Source of the DNA: CAZXWK01 sp964644675
Lineage (GTDB): Bacteria; Actinomycetota; Coriobacteriia; Anaerosomatales; JAAXUF01
Length of the DNA: 5,530 nt
Direction: 5' to 3'
NCBI GenBank assembly: GCA_964644675.1
Contig: CAZXWK010000076.1
Location: forward strand, 1-5,530
The translations under genes and the position numbers were made by a program. This document shows, piece by piece, positions 1 through 5,530 of the stretch; position 1 is the stretch's first letter; every line of letters starts with the position of its first letter. The notes under the pieces were generated by a model. It was not told the origin of the DNA. It worked only from the letters and a program-made list of their open reading frames with translations, and ran no database searches.

Positions 1-102
1 GAGCTCATCGGGAACAACCGCAAGATGCTCGAGGACATCCAGTGGCGCACGCGCCGCATGGAGCTCGAAGCCGAGACCGGCCGTACGGAGAAGGACCGGT
101 AG
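1..102 (+). CDS. C-terminal end of an unidentified protein (partial)
   Basis: An open frame enters from the left edge and ends at TAG (100-102), giving 33 residues. The tail is strongly charged and probably helical, with many Arg, Lys and Glu residues and no hydrophobic segment; it contains the stretch KMLEDIQWRTRRMELEAE. I do not recognise the family from so short a tail. Two things support it as a real gene end. The stop lies one base before the GTG start of the glycosyltransferase, which matches the spacing of the whole operon. The ribosome binding site of the next gene also lies inside these last codons. It is presumably the previous gene of the same surface-glycan operon, but its function cannot be told from what is visible. 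Confidence 0.55.
   Translation, partial: ELIGNNRKMLEDIQWRTRRMELEAETGRTEKDR
87..95 (+). promoter_or_regulatory. Ribosome binding site of the glycosyltransferase gene
   Basis: GGAGAAGGA is a strong Shine-Dalgarno sequence that ends 8 bases before the GTG at 104. It supports that GTG as the start and lies within the last codons of the upstream gene. Confidence 0.7.
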
Positions 103-103
103 C

Positions 104-1225
104 GTGGGAGACGCGCTTCCCAGGGTGGGGATCATCGGCCCGATCCTCCCGTTTCGCGGCGGCATCGCGCAGCACACGACGATGCTCCTGCGCGCCTTCC
201 GGGGTAGGGCCGAGGTGCTGGCGATCTCTTTCACCCGGCAGTACCCCAAGGCGCTCTTCCCGGGTGAGAGCGACCGCGACCCGGCGTTCGCGGATCACGT
301 CGAGCCCCACACAGAGTACGCGATCGACTCGGTGAACCCCTTGTCGTGGCGCGCGGCCGTCAAGCGGATGGTGGCGTGGCGGCCGGACGTGGTCGTCATG
401 CCGTGGTGGCAGGTCTACTGGGCGCCGAGCTTCTCCTACGTCGCCCGCCGGCTGCGCCGCGCGGGGATCCCGGTTGTGTTCCTGTGCCACAACGTCACCG
501 AGCACGAGGCGGCCGCGTGGAAGCGCGCGCTCACCCGCCGAGCGCTCTCGCGGGCGAGCGGCTACGTCGTGCAGACCCGGCTCGACGCCGAGCACCTCGA
601 GGAGCTCGTTCCCGGCGCGGCGCCGGTCCTGCACCTGCATCCGGCCTACGACCAGTTCCCGCAAGCGCGCGGGGCGCTTCCGCGCGAACACGCCCTCGAG
701 CTGCTGTTCTTCGGATTCGTACGCCCCTACAAGGGCCTCGACCTGCTGATCGAGGCGATCGCGCTGCTCCCGGCCGACCTCGACGTGCGGCTCACCGTCG
801 CCGGCGAGTTCTGGCACGGCCCGGAGCAGACGATGGAGCGGATGGCCCAGCTCGGCATCTCCGAGAAGGTCGAGCTCGTGAACCGCTACCTCACCGAGGA
901 AGAGGTCGCCGAGTACTTCGCCCGCGCCGACGCCGTGGTGCTGCCGTACCGGAGCGCGACGGGGAGCGGCGTGGTCGCGATCGCCCACCACTACGAGAAG
1001 CCGGTGATCGTCACGCGCGTGGGAGGGCTTCCCGACGTCGTCGAGGACGGCGTCACCGGCTTCGTGGTCGACCCCGAGTCGCCGGCGGCGCTCGCTGCCG
1101 CGATCGAAGCGCTCGCGGAGAGCGACCTCGGGTGCATGGTGGAGGCCGTGCGGGAGTTCAAGGCGACCGAGCTGACTTGGGAAGGGCTCGCCGACGCCGT
1201 GCTCGCGGCTGGGGGTGTGTCGTGA
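104..1225 (+). CDS. Glycosyltransferase, GT4 family (GT-B fold)
   Basis: This 373-residue protein is probably a cytoplasmic or membrane-associated enzyme that transfers a sugar from a nucleotide donor to a growing surface glycan. The N-terminal acceptor domain opens with a glycine-rich strand and loop (GIIGPILPFRGGIAQHT, residues 9-25), as in GT4 enzymes. The donor domain starts near residue 200 with FFGFVRPYKGLDLL (202 onward), the usual G-x-x-x-x-x-KG-x-x-x-L signature. Near the C-terminus are LPYRSATGSGVVAIAHHYEK (280-299) and VGGLPDVVEDGVTGFVV, the donor-binding region. The usual E-x7-E pair appears to be replaced by A285 and I293; I recall a GT4 subgroup with a similar YxSATxSG motif, so this may be subgroup-typical. 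The length is normal for the family. The GTG start is chosen from the Shine-Dalgarno at 87-95 and because the protein then begins right at the first beta strand. The stop overlaps the next start (GTGA). Donor and acceptor cannot be named. Confidence 0.9.
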   Translation: MGDALPRVGIIGPILPFRGGIAQHTTMLLRAFRGRAEVLAISFTRQYPKALFPGESDRDPAFADHVEPHTEYAIDSVNPLSWRAAVKRMVAWRPDVVVMPWWQVYWAPSFSYVARRLRRAGIPVVFLCHNVTEHEAAAWKRALTRRALSRASGYVVQTRLDAEHLEELVPGAAPVLHLHPAYDQFPQARGALPREHALELLFFGFVRPYKGLDLLIEAIALLPADLDVRLTVAGEFWHGPEQTMERMAQLGISEKVELVNRYLTEEEVAEYFARADAVVLPYRSATGSGVVAIAHHYEKPVIVTRVGGLPDVVEDGVTGFVVDPESPAALAAAIEALAESDLGCMVEAVREFKATELTWEGLADAVLAAGGVS

Positions 1226-2223
1226 CGACGAGCCGCGCGCTGGTCACGGGCGCCACGGGATTCGTGGGATCGCGGCTGGTCTCGGCGCTGCTCGAGTCCG
1301 GCGTTGCGTGCCGCTGCCTGGTGCGCTCGGAGGAGCGCGCCGCCGCGCTGCCCGTCCACTCGCTGCTGACCCACGTGGTGGGCGACCTCACCGTCCCCGC
1401 TACGCTCGAGGGCGTGGGCGAGGGCTGCGACGTCGTCTACCACCTCGCCGCCGAGGGCCACGTTTCCGCGCAGTCCCAGGAGGCGTTCCGCCGCTTCGTA
1501 GAGGTCAACGTCGATGGCACGGAGGCGCTGGTCCGTTCGGTCGCCCGCTCGGGCGGGGTGGAGCGGTTCGTGCACTTCAGCTCGACCGCGGCTATGGGGC
1601 TCATCAAGAAGCCGGTCGTGGACGAGGAAGACGAGCCGCGGCCGGCGACGCCGTACCAGCTCTCGAAGCGCCGGAGTGAGCTCGCCGCGCTCGAGGTCGG
1701 ACGCGAGACGGGGGTGACCGTGCTGGTGCTCCGCCCGTGCATGATCTTCGGGGTGGGCGGCACCGGCGAGTTCTTCAAGATGGCCGACCTGATGCGGCGG
1801 GGGAGGTTCCCCAAGGTCGGACGCGGGCGTAACCTCACGCCGCTCGTGCACGTCGACGACGTCGTGCGGGCGGCGCTGCTCGCGGGGACCCGTGGCGCGC
1901 CGTTCGAGACCTACCTCGTCGCCTCGTCGCGCTCGCCCGCGCTCGACGAGTTGCGCGAATGGATCATGGAGGGTTGGGGGGAGACGGCGGCATACCCCTA
2001 CGTCCCGGTCTGGTTCATGTACTCGGCCGCGTGGGCGTTCGAGCTGCTCGGCAAGGTCACGGGCAAGGCGCCGATCGCCACGCGCCGCAACATCGCCAAC
2101 ACGGTCTACGACCGCGTGTTCTCAATCGAGAAGGCGCGCCGGGAGCTGGGATACGAGCCGTCTGTGGACCTGCACGACGGCTGCGTCGAGACGGTCCGCT
2201 GGTTCAAGGAGCAAGGACTATGA
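1222..2223 (+). CDS. NAD(P)-dependent epimerase/dehydratase (extended SDR)
   Basis: This 333-residue extended short-chain dehydrogenase/reductase is of the type that epimerises, dehydrates or reduces nucleotide sugars; 3-beta-HSD-like members are close relatives. The Rossmann dinucleotide motif TGATGFVG lies at residues 9-16. The strand-4 motif VVYHLAAEGHVS follows. The catalytic residues are visible: FSST around S120-T122, then Y145 and K149 in YQLSK. The substrate-side motif RPCMIFGVGGTGEFF begins at R171, and LVHVDDV (V209-D213) is the usual late motif. The C-terminus, with FSIEKARRELGYEPSVDLHD and a terminal TVRWF segment, is typical of the family. The GTG at 1222 is the only start-type codon just before the Rossmann strand, and it overlaps the TGA of the glycosyltransferase by 4 bases. 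The stop overlaps the next ATG (ATGA). The substrate is not determined; the setting suggests a nucleotide sugar for the same glycan. Confidence 0.9.
   Translation: MTTSRALVTGATGFVGSRLVSALLESGVACRCLVRSEERAAALPVHSLLTHVVGDLTVPATLEGVGEGCDVVYHLAAEGHVSAQSQEAFRRFVEVNVDGTEALVRSVARSGGVERFVHFSSTAAMGLIKKPVVDEEDEPRPATPYQLSKRRSELAALEVGRETGVTVLVLRPCMIFGVGGTGEFFKMADLMRRGRFPKVGRGRNLTPLVHVDDVVRAALLAGTRGAPFETYLVASSRSPALDELREWIMEGWGETAAYPYVPVWFMYSAAWAFELLGKVTGKAPIATRRNIANTVYDRVFSIEKARRELGYEPSVDLHDGCVETVRWFKEQGL
2206..2211 (+). promoter_or_regulatory. Ribosome binding site of the DUF362 gene
   Basis: AAGGAG ends 8 bases before the ATG at 2220 and lies inside the last codons of the epimerase gene. It fixes the start at 2220, even though the same reading frame stays open well upstream in the shadow of the epimerase. 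Confidence 0.75.
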
Positions 2224-3389
2224 GCGCCGAGCGCCGCGAACCCGGCTCGCCGCCGGTGACCGTGTTCAGCCGCCGGGTCGACCCCGACGGCGACGCGACG
2301 CCGGTCCTCGGCGACCTCGTCGACGCGCTGGGCGGGTTCGCGGGGCGGTTCTCGGCGGGTGCGACGGTGCTCATCAAGCCCAACTTCGTCGCGCCGTTCC
2401 CTGCGGCGACCACCGACCTTGCGCTCGTCGCGGCGGTCGCGGAAGCGATACGCGCGGCCGGGGGAGTGCCGGTCGTCGGCGAGTCGAGCGGCTACGAGTT
2501 CGCGTCGGAGTCCACCCACGCCGTGCTGGGCGTGGGGCCGTATCTCGCCGAGCGCGACATCAGGTTCGTCAACCTGGACGAGTACCCCTACGACGAGGTC
2601 GTGCTCGAGGCGAGCGGCCAGCGCGTCGAGCTCACCCGGCTCGCCCTCGAGGCCGAACTCGTGGTGAACATGGCGGTGCTAAAGGGCCACACGATCACCA
2701 AGGTGACCGGCGCCGTGAAGAACACCTTCGGGCTGCTGTCCCGCGAGAGTCGCCGCCGGCTGCACGTGAGCGGGCTGCACGAGGGCATCGCGGCCGTCTC
2801 GCGCCAGTTCCCATCGGCGCTGCACTTTGCCGACGCCCGCAATCTGCTCGTGCGCGCGGTCTTCTCGGACGTGCGGCCGCTCGGCTTCTTCCTTGCCGCC
2901 GACGACCCGTTCGCGCTCGATCACTTCGGCGCCAAGCTGCTGGGACTCGACGCCGACTCGGTGGCCCACCTCACCGGCGTCCCCGACTACGTCGTCGACG
3001 GCGCGCTTCCCGAGGGCGCCGAGCGCGAGCTCTCCCGCCGAGACGCCCCGCGCGACCGCCTGCACCGCGCGATGTACTCGGCGTTCTACCTGGTCGACGA
3101 GGTCAAGAGCCGCACCGTGGGCGGAGACTCGATCATCCCGCACCTGCACTGGAGCCTGGGCGTCCATCCGGAGCTCGGCACGCTCTCCGACGAGGAGCTC
3201 GCGCGGCTCGCAGCGCTCTGCCCCGTCGGCGCGATCGACGTCGCGACCCGGCGCATCGTCGCCGAGAAGTGCATGCCGGTCAGGTGCATGGCGTGCCTGC
3301 GCGCCGCGAGCGAGCCCGGCGCGGTGAAGCTGAAGGGTCTCAACCCGCCCAAGACGCCGGCCGCCGGCGACGAACGGGCGAGCGAGTGA
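2220..3389 (+). CDS. DUF362 protein with reduced ferredoxin-like C-terminus
   Basis: This 389-residue protein has no signal peptide or membrane segment and is probably cytoplasmic. DUF362 hallmarks are VLIKPNFV (residues 50-57), LKGHTITKVTGAVKNTFGLL (154-173, with K155, H157, K167 and N168) and the later DDPFALD (228-234). The acidic M-E-G-x-G-P type motif I would expect before the last one is not seen; FADARNLLVRAVFSDVRPLG stands in its place. A further segment leads to a short C-terminal region with all four cysteines of the protein: C334 in CPVGAI, then C351, C356 and C359. In two-cluster ferredoxins the second cluster is held by three cysteines of motif II plus the last cysteine of motif I, and that set is what remains here. 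The motif II spacing is C-x4-C-x2-C instead of C-x2-C-x2-C. One [4Fe-4S] cluster is therefore plausible, and an electron-transfer or redox-sensing role is inferred. The biochemical function of this subgroup is unknown to me. Its place in a sugar-polymer operon beside two pyruvyl transferase genes is notable. Confidence 0.88.
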   Translation: MSAERREPGSPPVTVFSRRVDPDGDATPVLGDLVDALGGFAGRFSAGATVLIKPNFVAPFPAATTDLALVAAVAEAIRAAGGVPVVGESSGYEFASESTHAVLGVGPYLAERDIRFVNLDEYPYDEVVLEASGQRVELTRLALEAELVVNMAVLKGHTITKVTGAVKNTFGLLSRESRRRLHVSGLHEGIAAVSRQFPSALHFADARNLLVRAVFSDVRPLGFFLAADDPFALDHFGAKLLGLDADSVAHLTGVPDYVVDGALPEGAERELSRRDAPRDRLHRAMYSAFYLVDEVKSRTVGGDSIIPHLHWSLGVHPELGTLSDEELARLAALCPVGAIDVATRRIVAEKCMPVRCMACLRAASEPGAVKLKGLNPPKTPAAGDERASE

Positions 3390-4579
3390 TGCGCCCGCTC
3401 CCCGGCAAGCTCGCCGAGATACCCGCAGAGGTCCCGGGGCTTTGGCAGACGCTCGAGCAGCGCTTCGCTGTGCTGGGGCGCGCGCCGCGCGTCGTCATCC
3501 ACGGCGGCTACGGCAAGAACAACCTGGGGGACGACGCGCTGCTCGACGTGATCCGCGGTCGCGTCCTGCGGGCGTTCCCGTCGGCGCAGGTCCACGTCGT
3601 CTGCCACGGCCCGCAGCGCGTGCTCGACCGCTACCGCGGCGACCCGGCCGGGCCGCTCACCGTGTCCCACTTCCGCAGCTTCGCGACGCTGCGGGCCGCC
3701 GTGCGCAGCGACCTCTACGTCATCGGCGGCGGCGGCATCGTCAACCGCATCAACGCCTACTCGGGCCGCATGGCGCTCAAGTGGCTCGACCCCAAGGGCA
3801 AGTTCCAGTTCCTTGCGGCGCTGCTGGCGGGCTGGACGGGCGCGTTCACGCTCTACTACGGGATCGGCGCCGAGAGCTTCCCGGACCCGGTCGTGCGCGG
3901 CCTGACGCGCTTCGCGCTCAAGCGCGCGAGCGTGGTCTCGGCCCGCGACCCGCTCACGATCGAGAACCTGCGCGGACTGGGCGTGACCCGCGAGATCGTG
4001 CAGGTCCTCGACCCGGCGACGTCGCTCGAGCCCGCCGAGCCGGCCGCCGCGGACGCGCTGCTGCGCGTGGCCGGCGCCTTGCCGCGGTCCTCGCGCGTGC
4101 GGCCGCTCGTGGGGCTCAACTTCCGCTGGGTGGGGGATCCCGCGGTCGACAACGACCGCACGCTCGAAGAGGCCGCGCGGCTGGCTCGCCACCTGCACGA
4201 CGAGCGCGGCTGCGACGTGCTCTTCCTGCCCATCAGCCAGCACCCCGACAGGCACCTCGAGGACGACCTCGACTTCGGCCGGCGCCTGCGCGAGGGGCTG
4301 GGTGACCCGGGCTGGTTCTCGCTCCTGGAGACGTATCCCGACCCCGCTGCGTACATGGCACTGCTCGGCGCGTGCGACGCGCTGGTGCTCTCGAGGCTGC
4401 ATGCGGTCATCCTCGGGACGATGATGGGGGTGCCGCTCGGGGTCGTGAGCTACGACGACAAGGTCGCCGAGTTCGTGAAGCTGTCAGGACAAGAGGAGCG
4501 GATGATCGAGCTGTCGGACTTCACCCTCGAGCGGCTCTCGCCGATCCTCGACGACGTGCTGGAGGGTGCGGCGCCGTGA
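3389..4579 (+). CDS. Polysaccharide pyruvyl transferase family protein (complete)
   Basis: This 396-residue protein belongs to the CsaB/WcaK-like family, which transfers the enolpyruvyl group of phosphoenolpyruvate to a sugar to form a pyruvate ketal on surface glycans. The fold resembles GT-B. Visible motifs are GGYGKNNLGDDALL (39-52, the N-x-GD loop), the glycine-rich VIGGGGIVN starting at V111, LYYGIGAESF in mid-protein, and the C-terminal LSRLHAVILGT motif (S335, R336, L337, H338), followed by YDDKVAEFVKLSG (from Y355). Arg and His of the R-L-H motif are both intact, so the protein looks catalytically complete. A hydrophobic stretch around FLAALLAGWTGAFTLYYG seems to be part of the fold and not a clear transmembrane helix. 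The ATG at 3389 overlaps the upstream TGA by one base (TGATG). A GTG three bases earlier is an alternative start, and the Shine-Dalgarno is weak, so coupled re-initiation is likely. The sugar acceptor is unknown. Confidence 0.9.
   Translation: MRPLPGKLAEIPAEVPGLWQTLEQRFAVLGRAPRVVIHGGYGKNNLGDDALLDVIRGRVLRAFPSAQVHVVCHGPQRVLDRYRGDPAGPLTVSHFRSFATLRAAVRSDLYVIGGGGIVNRINAYSGRMALKWLDPKGKFQFLAALLAGWTGAFTLYYGIGAESFPDPVVRGLTRFALKRASVVSARDPLTIENLRGLGVTREIVQVLDPATSLEPAEPAAADALLRVAGALPRSSRVRPLVGLNFRWVGDPAVDNDRTLEEAARLARHLHDERGCDVLFLPISQHPDRHLEDDLDFGRRLREGLGDPGWFSLLETYPDPAAYMALLGACDALVLSRLHAVILGTMMGVPLGVVSYDDKVAEFVKLSGQEERMIELSDFTLERLSPILDDVLEGAAP
4561..4566 (+). promoter_or_regulatory. Ribosome binding site of the second pyruvyl transferase gene
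   Basis: GGAGGG lies 9 bases before the GTG at 4576, within the last codons of the upstream gene. It supports GTG 4576 as the start of the last gene. Confidence 0.65.
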
Positions 4580-5530
4580 GCAGTCCTCGCATCCTGCTCT
4601 GGAAGAACAAGATCTGGGAGGCGTCCGGATCGAATCTGGGCGACCTCGCGATCATCACGGCCACCGTCGATGCGATCCGCCGCGAGATCCCGGACGCGCA
4701 GATCGTGATCCTCTCGGACGACCCCGCCCACACCGAGTCGCTCTACGAGAGCGTGACCGCGCGCCGCTTCGGCCTGCGCGCCTACGTGCGCGAGATCCGC
4801 ACCGCCGACCTCGTCGTTCTGGGTGGCGGCACGCTCTTCACTGACGCGACCTCGATGGCAGTGCTCGTCAACACTTCGGCGGCGTTCCTCGCGCGCTGGT
4901 TCCGCACGCCCGTCGCGCTCTACGGCGTCGCGAGCGGCTTCATGCGCGCGACCAGCCGCGCGCTCGTGCGCGGCGCGCTGAAACGCACGACGCTCGCGTT
5001 CCTGCGCGACCCCGAGAGCGTCGCCGAGCTCGCCCCGCTCGCGCCCGCGGGTCTCGCGCTCGAAGCCACCGGCGACGTCGCGTTCTCGCTGCGCGCGCCG
5101 CAGCCCGCGCCCGAGCGCGTCAACCGCGTCATCATCGCTCCCCGGCGGGTCTTCCACTACGGCAACACGGTCCTGCCGTTCGCGCTGCGCAAGCGGCTCG
5201 GCCTGCTGCCCGCCGGCTACGGCGAGAAGCTCGACCGCTTCAAGTCGCTGCTGGCCGAGGTCGCGGACCACCTCGTCGAAGCGCATGGCTGCGAGGTCGT
5301 CTTCCTGCCCATGTACTCGGCGATCGGACCCGCGGAGGGAACCACCGGCTACCTGAAGAAGGAGTTCTCCTCCCGAGACGACCAGGTCTGCCGCGACGTG
5401 CTCGAGCGCATGGCGCGCAAGGACTCGGCGAGCATCTTCGTCTCCGACCGCCCCCGGGAGGTCCTCGCCCTCATCGCCGGCTCGCGCATGCTGGTGGGCG
5501 TCCCGCTGCACTCGCTCATCCTCGCCCACG
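4576..5530 (+). CDS. Second polysaccharide pyruvyl transferase family protein (3' partial)
   Basis: An open frame from GTG 4576 (overlapping the previous TGA as GTGA) runs without a stop to the window edge, giving 318 codons. Family features are SGSNLGDLAIITATVDAI with N20, G22 and D23 of the N-x-GD loop; the glycine-rich VVLGGGTLFTD (G83-G85); LYGVASGFM and FLRDPESVAEL in mid-protein; and MLVGVPLHSLILAH near the cut end (L311, H312, S313). These align well with the family and in order, but the Arg expected before L-H is a proline (P310, CCG at 5503-5505). It is clearly divergent from its upstream neighbour and so not a recent duplicate. With a family length near 350-400 residues, only the last few dozen residues should be missing. 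It may act on a different sugar, be a non-pyruvylating relative, or pair with the upstream protein. The family call is secure, the activity is not. Confidence 0.82.
   Translation, partial: MSSPRILLWKNKIWEASGSNLGDLAIITATVDAIRREIPDAQIVILSDDPAHTESLYESVTARRFGLRAYVREIRTADLVVLGGGTLFTDATSMAVLVNTSAAFLARWFRTPVALYGVASGFMRATSRALVRGALKRTTLAFLRDPESVAELAPLAPAGLALEATGDVAFSLRAPQPAPERVNRVIIAPRRVFHYGNTVLPFALRKRLGLLPAGYGEKLDRFKSLLAEVADHLVEAHGCEVVFLPMYSAIGPAEGTTGYLKKEFSSRDDQVCRDVLERMARKDSASIFVSDRPREVLALIAGSRMLVGVPLHSLILAH

Noticed and set aside
5..991. Long minus-strand open frame opposite the glycosyltransferase
   Set aside because: It is antisense to a gene with clear GT4 motifs, and its translation is low-complexity and rich in Arg, Glu, Gly and Ala, as expected from the complement of high-GC codons. 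No recognisable domain.
346..1221. Upstream open extension of the epimerase frame, which could suggest a fused larger protein
   Set aside because: This part overlaps the glycosyltransferase out of frame and its translation is Arg/Ala-rich noise. The Rossmann fold starts right after GTG 1222.
1892..3388. Long upstream extension of the first pyruvyl transferase frame
   Set aside because: It is out of frame with the epimerase and DUF362 genes and of low complexity. The family homology begins only after the ATG at 3389.
3830..3880. Possible transmembrane helix in the first pyruvyl transferase protein
   Set aside because: The hydrophobic stretch has polar and aromatic breaks and sits where the family has buried strands and helices of the GT-B-like fold, so it is better explained as core packing.
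3086..4402. 438-residue minus-strand open frame opposite the DUF362 and pyruvyl transferase genes
   Set aside because: It spans two motif-bearing plus-strand genes and their junction, has a composition typical of antisense GC-rich DNA, and has no start context or motif of its own.
4450..5529. Minus-strand open frame of 359 residues opposite the last gene
   Set aside because: The plus strand carries an unbroken frame with ordered pyruvyl transferase motifs and a coupled start. The minus-strand product is a charged, repetitive shadow.
1..5530. CRISPR array, insertion sequence, tRNA/rRNA, attachment site or terminator hairpin
   Set aside because: No direct or inverted repeats of note, no transposase motifs and no RNA gene signatures were seen. 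All but one base is covered by the coupled coding regions.

Overview
The window is a very GC-rich stretch (roughly 70% by eye, third codon positions almost all G or C). It is packed with genes that all lie on the + strand: no gene-free gap exceeds one base, and I see no RNA genes, mobile elements, CRISPR arrays or terminators. The composition, GTG starts and Fe-S protein would fit an actinobacterial or other high-GC lineage, possibly one with anaerobic metabolism. Nothing here fixes the taxonomy, and that remark is inference.

Layout: (1) the last 33 codons of an unidentified gene (1-102). (2) A GT4-type glycosyltransferase (104-1225). (3) An extended-SDR NAD(P)-dependent epimerase/dehydratase of the sugar-nucleotide type (1222-2223). 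(4) A DUF362 protein with a reduced C-terminal ferredoxin-like domain holding all four of its cysteines (2220-3389). (5) A complete polysaccharide pyruvyl transferase family protein (3389-4579). (6) A second, divergent member of the same family, cut by the window end (4576-5530). Each gene overlaps the next by 4, 4, 1 and 4 bases (GTGA, ATGA, TGATG, GTGA), apart from a 1-base gap after gene 1. This looks like one translationally coupled operon.

Taken together this looks like part of a cell-surface glycan (exopolysaccharide, capsule or secondary cell wall polymer) biosynthesis locus. The epimerase would shape a nucleotide sugar, the GT4 enzyme would transfer a sugar, and the pyruvyl transferase family proteins would add pyruvate ketals or do a related modification. 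The unexpected member is the DUF362/Fe-S protein in the middle of the operon. It has a ferredoxin-like domain that appears to retain only one of the two usual cluster sites, and it sits directly beside a tandem pair of pyruvyl transferase family genes, the second of which lacks the usual Arg in its R-L-H motif. That trio is the part most worth following up.
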